DNA of 64,000 nucleotides from Streptomyces xylophagus (GCF_000716435.1 NZ_JNWO01000012.1:124001-188000); one strand, 5' to 3'; positions 1 through 10,920 are shown, numbered from the stretch's first letter. Notes: a model not told the origin generated them from the sequence alone. Numbers and translations: made by a program.

Positions 1-225
1 GGACGGCAGCGCGAACGCGGTGACCGCCCACTGGAGGGCGGAGCGGCTCATGCCGAGGTCGTCGCCGAGGGTGGGCAGTGCCACATTCAGGACGGAGAAG
101 TCGAGGGCGACCATGAACTGGGCCGCGCAGAGGACGAAGAGGACGAGTTTGTCGCGCGTCGACAGCTTGGGGGTGCGGAGTTGATCGTGAGGTTCGTGGG
201 TGGGAGTCGTGGTGTTGGTCGCCAT
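1..225 (-). CDS. MFS drug-efflux transporter, DHA2 (14-TM) type, N-terminal fragment
   Basis: Only the first 75 codons are inside the window; the rest lies beyond the left edge. The ATG is the complement of 223-225. After a hydrophilic Thr/Pro/His-rich tail of about 25 residues comes the first membrane segment ending in LDFSVLNVALP, the signature of DHA2-type proton-driven drug exporters (EmrB/QacA family), followed by SALQWAVTAFAL, the usual start of TM2. It is divergent from the regulator starting at 310, with 84 bp and a perfect palindrome between them, so control by that regulator is likely. Substrate unknown. Family assignment is firm, function inferred. Confidence 0.85.
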   Translation of the reverse strand, partial: MATNTTTPTHEPHDQLRTPKLSTRDKLVLFVLCAAQFMVALDFSVLNVALPTLGDDLGMSRSALQWAVTAFALPS

Positions 226-274
226 GCGTCGAGCTTCCGGCCGTCGGAATAGCCGTGGGGAGCCGGAAGTTGTG

Positions 275-293
275 CTGGTGGTGGCACCACCAG
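275..293. promoter_or_regulatory. 19-bp perfect palindrome, candidate operator between efflux gene and regulator
   Basis: CTGGTGGTGGCACCACCAG reads as two 9-bp arms around one central base. It lies 17 bp upstream of the GTG at 310 and 50 bp upstream of the divergent efflux gene. A second inverted repeat, CTTCCGGC / GCCGGAAG, lies at 234-241 and 262-269. Position and symmetry suggest the binding site of the adjacent MmyB-type regulator; this is inference. Confidence 0.5.
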
Positions 294-309
294 GCAGCAC
301 GAGGGGGAT

Positions 310-1185
310 GTGTACGTGGCTGAGGATGCCCTGAAGAGCCGTCGGCTGAGCGAACTGCGCGAGTTCCTGATGAGCCGTCGCGCCCGCGTCTCTCCGACCG
401 AGGCGGGGCTGCCGGACGGTGGGGCGCGGCGCCGTACGCCCGGGCTACGGCGGGAAGAGGTCGCCGTGCTCGCGGGCGTGGGCGCCTCCTGGTACCAGTG
501 GCTGGAGCAGGGGCGGGACATCTCGGTGTCGCCGCAGGTCCTCGACTCCGTCGCGCGGGTGCTGCGGCTCAGCAACGCCGAGCGCCGGCATCTGTACGCG
601 TTGGCCGGGCTGAACCCGCCCGCGCCCGAGCCTGCGGCGGACCACGGCTGTGAGGGCATACGGCGGCTGATCGACGCGTGGATGCCGTTCCCGGCGCACA
701 TCATGGACCGCTACTACAACTGCCTGATGTACAACGACGCGGCGGGCTGGGTGCTGGGCATGCGGCCCGAGAACACACAGAACTGTCTCGTCGACTTCTT
801 CACAGATCCGCTCTACCGGGCCCGTTCGCAGAGCTGGGAGCGGAATGCGCGGACCGTCGTCGCGCAGTTCCGGGCGATGTGCGCGGACCGGCCCGACGAC
901 GAGGGGCTGCAGGCTGTGCTGGCCGAACTGACCGCCGTGAGCCCGGAGTTCACGGAGTTGTGGGAGCGGCGGGACATCCAGGACGCGGGGGTCGTCCGCA
1001 AGGAGCTGGACCATCCGCTGGTCGGTCTGCTGTGTGTCGAGTCGACGGCTTTGCGGGTGCCGGCGCGGCCGGATCTCACGATCGTGCTGCACACGCCGTT
1101 GGACGAGGCGAACACGGTGGCGAAGCTGGAGTGGCTGGCCTCGCCGGAGGGGCGGCGCGGGGCGATGTACCCCGTGGCCGGATAG
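310..1185 (+). CDS. helix-turn-helix regulator with MmyB-like ligand-binding domain
   Basis: This 291-residue protein starts with GTG. It has an N-terminal XRE-type helix-turn-helix (about 10-90) including GGARRRTPGLRREEVAVLAGVGASWYQWLEQGRD, typical of the Streptomyces MmyB-like family, followed by the PAS-like MmyB ligand-binding domain with the usual ...DNPLVG-type ending, here DHPLVGLL near residue 237. The family normally represses or activates a divergently transcribed transporter or oxidoreductase gene in response to a small lipophilic ligand. Here the divergent gene is the DHA2 pump at 1-225. Two other genes of the same family are in the window (7800-8645, 62059-62982). A start at GTG 316 cannot be excluded. 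Confidence 0.85.
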   Translation: MYVAEDALKSRRLSELREFLMSRRARVSPTEAGLPDGGARRRTPGLRREEVAVLAGVGASWYQWLEQGRDISVSPQVLDSVARVLRLSNAERRHLYALAGLNPPAPEPAADHGCEGIRRLIDAWMPFPAHIMDRYYNCLMYNDAAGWVLGMRPENTQNCLVDFFTDPLYRARSQSWERNARTVVAQFRAMCADRPDDEGLQAVLAELTAVSPEFTELWERRDIQDAGVVRKELDHPLVGLLCVESTALRVPARPDLTIVLHTPLDEANTVAKLEWLASPEGRRGAMYPVAG

Positions 1186-1201
1186 CGCCGGTGCTTCTTC
1201 G

Positions 1202-1213
1202 TATGCTCTGTCC
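1202..1213 (+). promoter_or_regulatory. -10 element for a leaderless transcript
   Basis: TATGCT at 1202-1207 is followed by six bases and then the ATG at 1214. There is no ribosome binding site. This spacing puts the transcription start at or next to the A of the ATG, as in leaderless Streptomyces mRNAs. No convincing -35 box is visible. Confidence 0.5.
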
Positions 1214-1567
1214 ATGACCGACAGCAGCGCGCTTGACCCCGAGGACCGCAAGATCGTCACCCTGGCCCGTTCCGCGCGGGCCCGCAACGCTGTGCCGGAG
1301 GGCGCGGCCGTGCGGGATGAGACGGGGCGTACGTATGTCGCCGGGACCGTTGCCCTTTCGTCGCTGAAGCTGAGCGCTTTGCAGACGGCGGTGGCTATGG
1401 CGGTGGCGTCGGGGGCGAAGTCTTTGGAGGCGGCGGCGGTCGTTACGGAGGCGGAGTCTGCGTCGGCGGAGGATCTGGCGGCTGTACGGGATCTGGGTGG
1501 GCCGGAGACGCCTGTGCACGTGGCTTCGCCGGACGGGGTTGTGCGGCTGACTGTCGCTGCCGGCTGA
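1214..1567 (+). CDS. small cytidine-deaminase-like protein
   Basis: A 117-residue alanine-rich protein (MTDSSALDPEDRKIVTLARSA...). Streptomyces genomes carry a similar short protein, usually annotated as a cytidine deaminase, close to era. I see the fold-like pattern of the N-terminal half (LARSARARNAVPEGAAVRDETGRTYVAGTVA, resembling the substrate-side strand of Cda) but neither the catalytic HAE nor the PCxxC zinc motif. It is therefore probably not an active deaminase, or the annotation is only structural. It is followed by a repeat element that contains a terminator. It is separated from era here by the secreted cluster and amtB-glnK. Confidence 0.65.
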   Translation: MTDSSALDPEDRKIVTLARSARARNAVPEGAAVRDETGRTYVAGTVALSSLKLSALQTAVAMAVASGAKSLEAAAVVTEAESASAEDLAAVRDLGGPETPVHVASPDGVVRLTVAAG

Positions 1568-1574
1568 GGTGGTG

Positions 1575-1645
1575 CTGGGGGCTCCGCCCCCAGACCCCCG
1601 ATCGGCCCTGAAGGGGCCTCGTCCTCAAACGCCGGACGGGCTGGA
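1575..1645. repeat. dispersed intergenic repeat, copy A (of two full copies)
   Basis: It starts with the hairpin CTGGGGGC-TCC-GCCCCCAG (1575-1593), continues through a GGCCCTGAAGGGGCC segment and ends in AACGCCGGACGGGCTG. A second copy at 54821-54890 agrees at nearly every base. The opening hairpin alone recurs at 21972-21990. It sits directly after a gene end in all three places. It is a non-coding palindromic element of the type scattered between Streptomyces genes. Confidence 0.8.
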
Positions 1646-1663
1646 TGGTGCCGACCGGTGTTT
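1627..1663 (+). terminator. hairpin terminator inside the repeat element
   Basis: AAACGCCGG (1627-1635) can pair with CCGGTGTTT (1655-1663) with one G-U pair. It lies 60 bp after the stop of the 1214-1567 gene. Confidence 0.45.
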
Positions 1664-1870
1664 GAAAAGTCCCCGTGTCCGGAAGTCGTCCGTCCGATTT
1701 TCGCCCTTGCTCTCCCCCGTCTCCCGCGCATCAATGGAACCGTAAGTTCCGACGGACCGTCAGATTCTCGCTCCCGTGGCGCACCGCACCGCGTTCGTGA
1801 GGGGTCTCTGAGGTGTTTCTCCCGTCCATCCCCACATGGCATTCCCAGACACGGGAAGGGAAGCAGACCC
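1664..1870. other. intergenic leader of the secreted-protein cluster
   Basis: There is no credible gene in this stretch. Two small inverted repeats are adjacent: GGAAC/GTTCC (1736-1740, 1746-1750) and GACGG/CCGTC (1751-1755, 1757-1761). These could be operator half-sites or a leader RNA fold. GGGAAGGGAAG just before 1871 supplies the ribosome binding site. Confidence 0.35.
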
Positions 1871-2356
1871 ATGAAAGGCAAGCTGAGAAGCAAGCGAATC
1901 GGAACGGGTGCGGCACTGGTGACGGGGGTCCTCGCGGCCGCCTCGCTGGCGTTCGCGCCCAGCGCTCTCGCCGTCACTCCCCAGACGGCGACGATCACCG
2001 CGAGCTGCGGCATCTTCGGCGGCGGCGCGGCCACCATCACGGCCACGCAGGACGGTACGGCGGCGACGGTCACCGTCAACTCGTCCATCACCGCTCCGCT
2101 GGCCCTGGCGCAGGACTCCATCGCCTCCACCTTCACGTTCGTGAACGCGAGCGGTGGCACGACCGTCTTCAGCGGGACGGTGAACCCGGCCATGGCGACC
2201 GGCGACGCCGTCACCGTCGGTCCGCTGAGCGGCACCGTGGCCTCCGGTGACAGTCTGGAGGCGTACGGCGGGTCGCTGCAGATGACCATCTTCGGCATCG
2301 CCGTGACGTGCACGGCCACCGGACCGCAGTCACCGGGTCCGTTCGTGTTCGACTGA
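1871..2356 (+). CDS. small secreted beta-sandwich protein, first gene of WxL-like cluster
   Basis: This 161-residue protein has a clear signal peptide: positive MKGKLRSKR, then a hydrophobic Ala/Leu core and a likely cleavage after PSALA (about residue 34). The mature part is Thr/Ala/Ser-rich with alternating beta-strand patterns and two cysteines, one near its start (TASCGIFG) and one near its end (VTCTATG). This spacing would allow a disulfide closing a single Ig-like domain. The mature part of the next protein opens with a similar cysteine-bounded domain. No enzyme motif is visible. I do not recognise a named family; an extracellular structural or surface role is inferred from the neighbours at 2530 and 3926. 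Confidence 0.8.
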   Translation: MKGKLRSKRIGTGAALVTGVLAAASLAFAPSALAVTPQTATITASCGIFGGGAATITATQDGTAATVTVNSSITAPLALAQDSIASTFTFVNASGGTTVFSGTVNPAMATGDAVTVGPLSGTVASGDSLEAYGGSLQMTIFGIAVTCTATGPQSPGPFVFD

Positions 2357-2378
2357 GAATTCCCCCCACGGTCTCAAC

Positions 2379-2427
2379 TGGGCCGTCAGTTCCCGCTGTT
2401 GGGCGAGAACTGACGGCCCATCAGTTT
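2379..2427 (+). terminator. strong hairpin terminator
   Basis: A perfect 14-bp stem is formed by TGGGCCGTCAGTTC (2379-2392) and its complement (2407-2420), with a 14-base loop and a T-rich tail (TCAGTTTCTTT). It follows the stop codon at 2356 by 22 bp and could attenuate read-through into the 2530 gene. Confidence 0.75.
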
Positions 2428-2529
2428 CTTTCGGCCTGTGCATTGACTTCTCGCGCTATCCCCACATCAATGCCCCCTGTGGGCGCAGACGAGCCGCTGC
2501 GCCCATCGTCCTCAGGAGGGGGCACAGCC

Positions 2530-3846
2530 ATGGCTACGACATCCCGAAGACGCCGTTGGGCGTCATTGCTCGGGGTGACCGCGCTCGCGGTCGCCACGGG
2601 CGGCGCGCTGGCCTGTCCGGCCGGTGCGTCCACGAACGTGGACTTCGCCACGCACTGCATCCCGCCGGCGATCGCGGGCATCCCGCCGATCGACGGCACC
2701 ACGACCGCCGCGATCACGGTGGACAACACCGCGCCGAAGGTCGGCGACACCGTCACCGTGACGTACACGGTGGTCAAGCCGGCCGCCAGCAACCCGACCG
2801 CGATCGCCCTGCCGGCCGACATCATGACGCCCACCGGGAAGGTCACCCTCGGCGGTGCCCAGACCGGCAGCCTCACGGTGGCCGGTCCCAAGAAGAACGA
2901 CCCGGTGCCGGGCAACGGCGCCTTCCCGTCGTTCTCCATGACCGGCACCTTCACGGTCACCACCCCGGGCGCGATCACCCTCTCGCCCGGCGACTACAAC
3001 ATCCACACCAGCTACATCCTGGAGCTGGACACCCCCTGCACGGTGACGAACCCGCCGGCGCCGGTCTCCGAGACCGTCACCGCGACCGCCACCGTTCCGG
3101 TCAACACCCGTGCCATCAGCCTGGGTTCGGCCTCCGGGAACGCCGGTGACAGCGTCACTGTCACAGGTAGCAACTTCACTCCGGGGGCCACCGTGACCCT
3201 GGCCGGGCGGTCCGGTACCGCCCAGACTGCGGACACGGCCACCGTCACGGCCAGTGCGAGTGGTGCCATCAGCGGTTCGCTCGTCGTCAACGACAAGACG
3301 ACCACCGGGATCGTGGCTTACGAGGGCAGTGCGTGGAGTGATGACCTGGGTGCCGGTCCTGCCGCCTATGTCGTCAACGACACCACGCCCGTTCCGCCGG
3401 GGAGTCAGAAACTGACGACGACCGTCAAGGCGGGCACGCTGTCGATGTCGCAGGCCGGGGACGCTGTCGGTCTCTCCGCCGTCGACTTCGGCAAGGGCGG
3501 TGCCTCCACGGGCGCCCTGAACACGGTGACGGTCCAGGACTTCCGCGGCGGACCCGCGGGTTGGTCCCTGACCGGCAAGGTCACCGACTTCACCGGTCCC
3601 GGCGCCAAGATCGATGCCGGGGCGCTGAGTTGGACACCCGCCTGCGCCACCAAGGCGGGCAGCCCGAGCACCTGCGTCGCCGGTTCGGCGGGCACGGTGG
3701 GCAGTTCGGGAGCGACGCTCGCGTCCACACCCGACGGCACGCTCACCGGCGGCGAGTTCACCGCCGACGCCGGACTCTCCCTGAACGTACCGGCGTTCAC
3801 GCCTCCGGGCTCGTACTCCGGCGTTCTGACGCTCACGCTCACCTGA
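2530..3846 (+). CDS. secreted multidomain protein with C-terminal WxL-like domain
   Basis: A 438-residue protein starting at an ATG eight bases after AGGAGGGGG. The signal peptide (MATTSRRRRWASLL... to about PAGAS, residue 35) precedes a cysteine-bounded beta domain (CIPPAIAG ... DTPCTV, about 41-165), then an IPT/Ig-like repeat (SGNAGDSVTVTGSNFTPGA, about 197-280). The last 140 residues look like a WxL domain: VQDFRGGPAGWSLTG carries the Trp-Ser-Leu motif at 345-347, followed by DFT, and the chain ends SLNVPAFTPPGSYSGVLTLTLT, the usual closing strand of WxL domains. In Firmicutes such domains bind peptidoglycan and pair with a DUF916 protein; a DUF916-like gene follows here. The WxL assignment is my pattern reading, not a search. 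Confidence 0.75.
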   Translation: MATTSRRRRWASLLGVTALAVATGGALACPAGASTNVDFATHCIPPAIAGIPPIDGTTTAAITVDNTAPKVGDTVTVTYTVVKPAASNPTAIALPADIMTPTGKVTLGGAQTGSLTVAGPKKNDPVPGNGAFPSFSMTGTFTVTTPGAITLSPGDYNIHTSYILELDTPCTVTNPPAPVSETVTATATVPVNTRAISLGSASGNAGDSVTVTGSNFTPGATVTLAGRSGTAQTADTATVTASASGAISGSLVVNDKTTTGIVAYEGSAWSDDLGAGPAAYVVNDTTPVPPGSQKLTTTVKAGTLSMSQAGDAVGLSAVDFGKGGASTGALNTVTVQDFRGGPAGWSLTGKVTDFTGPGAKIDAGALSWTPACATKAGSPSTCVAGSAGTVGSSGATLASTPDGTLTGGEFTADAGLSLNVPAFTPPGSYSGVLTLTLT

Positions 3847-3925
3847 CCGTCACGACTCACCTCCGGTGGCCGGGCGACCGTACCCGCCCGACCACCACAC
3901 ACCTCGTCCGTGGGGGTCCGCACCC

Positions 3926-6511
<2,586 letters not shown>

Positions 6512-6660
6512 CGGTGTGGGGGCTCGTCAGAGGGTCACCGGTTCGGGTTTCCGGTTGTGCACGGGGGTGTTTCCGTGGCGTTTCGTTGCGGTTGGGTTTC
6601 CGAAAGCTCACTGTGGTGGGCGCGGGTGGACTGTTGTGCGGCGGGAGCTTGTGGATCAGG

Positions 6661-6673
6661 GACAATGGGCGCC
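6661..6673 (+). promoter_or_regulatory. -10-like element directly before era
   Basis: GACAAT (6661-6666) lies seven bases before the era ATG. The stretch from GGGACAATGGGC to ATGAGC is repeated almost exactly before recO (47944-47964). No ribosome binding site is seen, so a leaderless transcript is likely. Confidence 0.45.
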
Positions 6674-7624
6674 ATGAGCGTTCGTACCCCGTCATCCAAG
6701 CCGTCCGAGGCCCCCCACCGCGCCGGCTTCGCCTGCTTCGTGGGCCGCCCCAACGCGGGCAAGTCCACCCTTACGAATGCTCTGGTCGGCCAGAAGGTGG
6801 CGATCACCGCCAACCAGCCGCAGACCACGCGGCACACGGTCCGCGGCATCGTGCACCGGCCGGACGCGCAGCTGATCCTGGTCGACACGCCTGGGCTGCA
6901 CAAGCCGCGCACGCTGCTCGGGCAGCGGCTGAACGACATCGTCCGTACGACGTGGGCCGAGGTCGACGTCATCGGTTTCTGCCTGCCGGCGAACGAGAAG
7001 CTGGGCCCGGGTGACCGTTTCATCGCGAAGGAACTGGCGTCCATCAAGAAGACGCCGAAGATCGCGATCGTCACGAAGACCGACCTGGTCGACTCGAAGA
7101 CCCTCGCCGAGCAGCTCATCGCCATCGACCAGCTCGGCAAGGAGCTGGGGTTCGAGTGGGCGGAGATCGTGCCGGTGTCGGCGGTCGCGGGCCAGCAGGT
7201 GGATCTGCTTGCCGATCTGCTCATTCCGCTGCTGCCGGAGGGGCCGGCCCTTTACCCCGAGGGTGATCTCACCGATGAGCCCGAGCAGGTCATGATCGCG
7301 GAGTTGATCCGGGAGGCCGCGCTGGAGGGGGTTCGGGACGAGCTGCCGCACTCCATCGCCGTCGTCGTCGAGGAGATGCTGCCCCGCGAGGACCGGCCTG
7401 CCGACAAGCCGCTCCTCGACATCCATGCGTTCGTGTACATCGAGCGGCCCAGTCAGAAGGGCATCATCATCGGGCCGAAGGGTGCGCGACTGAAGCAGGT
7501 CGGGATCAAGTCGCGTAAGCAGATTGAGGCGTTGCTCGGTACGCCGGTGTTTCTCGACCTGCATGTGAAGGTCGCGAAGGACTGGCAGCGGGATCCTCGG
7601 CAGTTGCGGAAGCTCGGCTTCTAG
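6674..7624 (+). CDS. era: GTPase Era, 16S rRNA / 30S maturation factor
   Basis: A 316-residue Era with the TrmE-Era-EngA GTPase domain first: G1 GRPNAGKST at 24-32, switch region QPQTTRHT at 48-55, G3 DTPG at 71-74 and G4 TKTD near 134. The C-terminal KH domain has the GxxG loop GPKG in KGIIIGPKGARLKQVG and ends with VAKDWQRDPRQLRKLGF. Era binds the 3' end of 16S rRNA and couples ribosome assembly to GTP turnover in the cytoplasm. The ATG at 6674 is preferred over ATG 6665 because the -10-like GACAAT lies seven bases upstream and the same arrangement occurs at recO. Confidence 0.95.
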   Translation: MSVRTPSSKPSEAPHRAGFACFVGRPNAGKSTLTNALVGQKVAITANQPQTTRHTVRGIVHRPDAQLILVDTPGLHKPRTLLGQRLNDIVRTTWAEVDVIGFCLPANEKLGPGDRFIAKELASIKKTPKIAIVTKTDLVDSKTLAEQLIAIDQLGKELGFEWAEIVPVSAVAGQQVDLLADLLIPLLPEGPALYPEGDLTDEPEQVMIAELIREAALEGVRDELPHSIAVVVEEMLPREDRPADKPLLDIHAFVYIERPSQKGIIIGPKGARLKQVGIKSRKQIEALLGTPVFLDLHVKVAKDWQRDPRQLRKLGF

Positions 7625-7687
7625 AGGGCGAGTTGGGGTTCTGCGGGCCCTTTTTCGCCCCCGCCGCCCCTACCCGTCCCATCCTCC

Positions 7688-7770
7688 AGGGGCGCTGCCC
7701 CTTCGACCCCGTCACGGGGGCCAGCCCCCGGACCCCCGCTCCTCAAACTCCCCCAGAGGGGGCGCCCCCA
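7688..7770. repeat. GC-rich hairpin cluster between convergent genes
   Basis: Three stems follow one another: AGGGGC/GCCCCT (7688-7693, 7697-7702), GGGGGC/GCCCCC (7716-7721, 7724-7729) and an overlapping C-rich/G-rich set around GGGGGCGCCCCC near 7760. The region separates the ends of era and of the regulator gene at 7800 and probably terminates both. It contains CTCCTCAAAC, as in the dispersed repeat at 1575, so it may be a degenerate relative. Confidence 0.5.
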
Positions 7771-7799
7771 AGGGGCTGAGTTGTAGCCGGCCGGAACCT

Positions 7800-8645
7800 T
7801 CAGCGCAGGCCTGCCATGTCCTGCAACCCCACCACCCGCAGCAGCTGCAGGCGCTCGTACGACTCCGTGCCCGGGCGTGCCGTGTGGATGATCAGTAGGT
7901 GGTGCGCGTCCTGGTTCAGGAGGATCTCGCAGTCCAACTCCATGAGGCCGACCAGCGGGTGGCGGAAGCGCTTCGTGGAGCGGCGGCGTACCGCCACCTC
8001 GTGTTCCTCCCAGAGTTGGGCGAACTCCTCGCTGGACGAGCGTAGTTCGGCCACGAGCGCGGCCGGCTCGGGGTCGTCGGGGCGGGACGCGGCGACTGCC
8101 CGCAAGTTCGCCACATGGGAGCGCGCGTGCTCCGGTATGTCCTCCGGGGGGAACAACTCCCGTGACTCCGGGTTCAGGAAGAAGCGGCGGAGCATGTTGC
8201 GGTCCCGGGGCGGGCGGGCGAACGCGTCGCCCGTCAGCGCCCGCGACATCGCGTTCTGGGCGATCATCTCGCCGCAGTCGCTCGACACGTGCGCCGGGGT
8301 GTCGTGCAGCCGGTCCAGGACCAGGAGCAGGCCCGGCCGCAGGTGCGCGGATCCGCCTCCCCGGCGCGGTGGTTCCTCCCCGGTCAGGTGGAACAGGTGG
8401 TCGCGTTCGTCGTCCGTGAGCCGTAGCGCCCGCGCGAGCGCCGTGAGCATCTGGCGGGACGGGCGCGGGCCCCGGGCCTGTTCGAGGCGCGTGTAGTAGT
8501 CCACGGACATGCCGGTCAGCTGGGCCACCTCCTCGCGGCGCAGGCCCGGTGTACGGCGCCGGGCGCCGGGTGCGAGGCCCACGTCGGAGGGGTCCAGGCG
8601 GGCCCGGCCGCGGCGCAGGAAGTCGGCGAATTCGGCTCGGTTCAC
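7800..8645 (-). CDS. helix-turn-helix regulator with MmyB-like ligand-binding domain
   Basis: A 281-residue member of the same family as the genes at 310 and 62059. It starts with GTG (VNRAEFADFLRRGRARLDP). The helix-turn-helix carries GARRRTPGLRREEVAQLTGMSVDYYTRLEQARG at about 26-60. The MmyB domain contains RNMLRRFFLNPESRELF and ends with FRHPLVGLMELDCEILLNQDAHHLLIIHTARPGTESYERLQLL, the classic closing signature. It is divergent from the NAD-binding oxidoreductase at 8761, the usual target gene for this family. Confidence 0.9.
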   Translation of the reverse strand: MNRAEFADFLRRGRARLDPSDVGLAPGARRRTPGLRREEVAQLTGMSVDYYTRLEQARGPRPSRQMLTALARALRLTDDERDHLFHLTGEEPPRRGGGSAHLRPGLLLVLDRLHDTPAHVSSDCGEMIAQNAMSRALTGDAFARPPRDRNMLRRFFLNPESRELFPPEDIPEHARSHVANLRAVAASRPDDPEPAALVAELRSSSEEFAQLWEEHEVAVRRRSTKRFRHPLVGLMELDCEILLNQDAHHLLIIHTARPGTESYERLQLLRVVGLQDMAGLR

Positions 8646-8672
8646 GCTTCCAGCGTGCGGCAGTCGGCCCGG

Positions 8673-8704
8673 CTTATCCAGGGACCGCCGATCCCCCGAT
8701 CGGC
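8673..8704. promoter_or_regulatory. candidate operator between regulator and oxidoreductase
   Basis: GCCGATC (8687-8693) and GATCGGC (8698-8704) form a perfect palindrome with a 4-base centre. Just upstream lies CTTATCCAGG (8673-8682). That motif recurs with one change (CTTATCCTGG) at 62001-62010 in front of the third MmyB-type regulator. Confidence 0.45.
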
Positions 8705-8760
8705 AGGTCTCTCCCGGTGCCGGCCCGATCGCCCGAAGCTGGTCGGGACGAGAGGAGCAC

Positions 8761-9618
8761 ATGATGCTGACACTGGTGACAGGCTCGACGGGACAGGTCG
8801 GACGGCGCTTCGTGCCGAGGCTGCTGGCGCAGGCCCGGGCGGGGGAGCGCGTACGGGTACTGGTGCGGGACGAGGCACGCGGCGAACCGTTCGCGGAACT
8901 GGGCGCGGAGGTCGTCCTCGGTGATCTGCGGGACGAGGACGCGCTCGGCAAGGCGGTGTCCGGAGTCGACGCGGTCGTGAACGTCGCCGCGTCCTTCCGC
9001 GGGGTACCGGACGAGGAGGCCCGGGCCGTCAACCGCGACGCGGCGGTCGCCCTGGGCCACGCGGCACAGGCCTCCGGCGTACGGCGCTTCGTCCAGGTGA
9101 GCACCGGGCTCGTGTACGGCGCCGGGCGGGGCCGTCCGCTGACCGAGGACGACGAGAGCCGGCCCGGCGGTGCGATGTGGGGCGCCTACCCGGAGTCCAA
9201 GGCGGCGGCCGAACGGGAACTCCTCGCGCTCGATGGCATGGACGTACGGGTCGCCCGCCTGCCCTTCGTGTACGGCGAGGGCGACCCCCACCTCGCCAAC
9301 TCCCTCCAGTGGGCCGCGCATTGGGCCTCGAACCAGCGCCTGCACATGGGCCACCACGCGGACGTCGCCCAGGGCCTGCTCCGCGTCCTGCACGCCCCGG
9401 GAGTCGCCGGCCGCGTCTACAACATCGCCGACGACGCCCCGGTCACCGCGGTCGAGCTGCACCTGCTCAACGGGGTCGAGATCCCCGCCGAACTTGTCCA
9501 ACGCACGGACCCCGACCCGTGGTTGGGCATCATGTCCACGGAGCGGATCCGCCGGGAGCTGGGCTACCGGCCGCTGTTCCCGACGGCCTGGTCGGCACGG
9601 GACGCGGGCGTCCTCTGA
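8761..9618 (+). CDS. NAD(P)-dependent epimerase/dehydratase family oxidoreductase
   Basis: A 285-residue extended short-chain dehydrogenase. The N-terminal Rossmann motif TGSTGQVGR (7-15) binds the dinucleotide; LGDLRD (58-63) and VNVAAS follow. The catalytic STGLVYG and YPESKAAAE (YxxxK) are all present, and RLPFVYGEGD matches the family. Residues 211-235 (HHADVAQGLLRVL ... YNIADDAPVT) match sugar-nucleotide epimerase-type C-termini. GAGAGGAG gives a ribosome binding site before ATG 8761; ATG 8764 is equally usable. Substrate unknown. Probably controlled by the divergent MmyB-type regulator. Confidence 0.85.
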   Translation: MMLTLVTGSTGQVGRRFVPRLLAQARAGERVRVLVRDEARGEPFAELGAEVVLGDLRDEDALGKAVSGVDAVVNVAASFRGVPDEEARAVNRDAAVALGHAAQASGVRRFVQVSTGLVYGAGRGRPLTEDDESRPGGAMWGAYPESKAAAERELLALDGMDVRVARLPFVYGEGDPHLANSLQWAAHWASNQRLHMGHHADVAQGLLRVLHAPGVAGRVYNIADDAPVTAVELHLLNGVEIPAELVQRTDPDPWLGIMSTERIRRELGYRPLFPTAWSARDAGVL

Positions 9619-9624
9619 CCCACC

Positions 9625-10920
9625 TCAGTCCACCCCCCGAATCCGCCGCACCAGCAACGCCCCCGCCATCCCGATCACCGCCGACACCAGATACAGCACC
9701 CGGTACCCGCCCAGATACGTGACGATCGGCGCGGCGAGGGCGGGGGCGGCCACCTGGGGCAAGGCGTTGGCGACATTGATGACACCCAGGTCCTTGCCGC
9801 GGTCCAGGGCCTTGGGGAGGACGTCCGTCATCAGGGCGAAGTCCACCGACGTGAAGACGCCGAAGCCGATGCCCAGGAACGCCGCCGCGGCGATCGCGCC
9901 CGGCCAGGTCTGCCAGCCCGCGAGGACCGCGGTGGCCACGGCCATCAGGACGCCGGACCAGATCACGAACGGCTTGCGGCGGCCGACCCGGTCGGACCAC
10001 ACCCCGCCGACCACGACCGTGGCGAGGAGCGTGAGCCCGTTCACCGCCGTCAGGATCAGGACCCCCTGATCGGGGTCGTGGTAGTGCAGGCGGTCGCGCA
10101 GGTAGTAGAGGAGGTACAGCAGCACCAGCGCGTTGCTCAGGTTGATCAGGAAGCGGGTCAGCCAGGCCCAGCCCAGGTCCGGATAGCGGCGCGGGCTCAG
10201 CCAGAATCCCTTGAAGAAGCCCTGCCAGGACCACGGTGGGCGGGCCTCCGGCGGCAGGCGCAGGTCCTTGTAGCGCAGTACGTACGGCAGCACGCCCACC
10301 GCAGTGAACACCGCGCACGCCACATAGCCCGCCGTGATGCCCCCGGCCGCCGTCGCCAGTCCCGTACCGCCGACCACGCCCAGGATCTGCGCGGCGCCCA
10401 ACCAGCCGCCCACGGAGCCTCGTTGGAGCCGGGGCACGCGGTCGGGGACGGCCGCCGTGACCGCCGCGAAGGCCGCGTTCAGGGTCAGCTGGACCAGGCA
10501 CCAGCCCAGCGCCATCGTCCACACCCCGCCCGCGCCCGCGAGCAGCAGCAACGACAGCGCGCCGCCCGCCGACCCGGCCACGATCCACGGCGTACGGCGG
10601 CCCCAACGCGCCGTCGTGCGGTCGGACAGCGCGCCGAAGAGCGGATTGGCGACCAGGGACACCAGCGCGCCCGCGCCGGTCACCCACGCCAGCATCGCCT
10701 CCTTGGACATGCCGGTGCCCGGTGCGAAGTCCTTCGCCTGCGACGCCAGCAGGATCTGCAGGGGGCCGTACCAGCCCACCCAGATCGCCCCGTTGGCGAG
10801 CGAGAGCGCGGACGTCCAGCCCCGGCCCACGCGTTCGACGGGTTCGGCCAGGGCGAGAGCCGAAGTGGTCGTGGCGGGAGCCGGGTTGCCGTCGTCCACT
10901 GAACTCCCCGTCGTCGTCAT
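9625..10920 (-). CDS. MFS sugar-type symporter, GPH-like
   Basis: A 431-residue 12-helix major facilitator. DRTTARWGRRTPWIVAG and DRVGRRKPFVIWSG are the two half-repeats of the loop 2-3 / 8-9 motif as seen in glycoside-pentoside-hexuronide and sucrose-type carriers. The gene is the last of an operon with the GH1 glucosidase: its ATG overlaps the glucosidase stop by four bases (ATGA). This suggests uptake of a beta-glucoside such as cellobiose, cleaved inside the cell. Its 3' end lies six bases from the convergent oxidoreductase gene, leaving almost no room for a terminator. Confidence 0.8.
   Translation of the reverse strand: MTTTGSSVDDGNPAPATTTSALALAEPVERVGRGWTSALSLANGAIWVGWYGPLQILLASQAKDFAPGTGMSKEAMLAWVTGAGALVSLVANPLFGALSDRTTARWGRRTPWIVAGSAGGALSLLLLAGAGGVWTMALGWCLVQLTLNAAFAAVTAAVPDRVPRLQRGSVGGWLGAAQILGVVGGTGLATAAGGITAGYVACAVFTAVGVLPYVLRYKDLRLPPEARPPWSWQGFFKGFWLSPRRYPDLGWAWLTRFLINLSNALVLLYLLYYLRDRLHYHDPDQGVLILTAVNGLTLLATVVVGGVWSDRVGRRKPFVIWSGVLMAVATAVLAGWQTWPGAIAAAAFLGIGFGVFTSVDFALMTDVLPKALDRGKDLGVINVANALPQVAAPALAAPIVTYLGGYRVLYLVSAVIGMAGALLVRRIRGVD

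Noticed and set aside
445..2319. 624-codon open frame on the minus strand
   Set aside because: It is antisense to the 310, 1214 and 1871 genes, has Arg/Pro/Ala-biased composition and no domain pattern. High-GC DNA gives such frames by chance.
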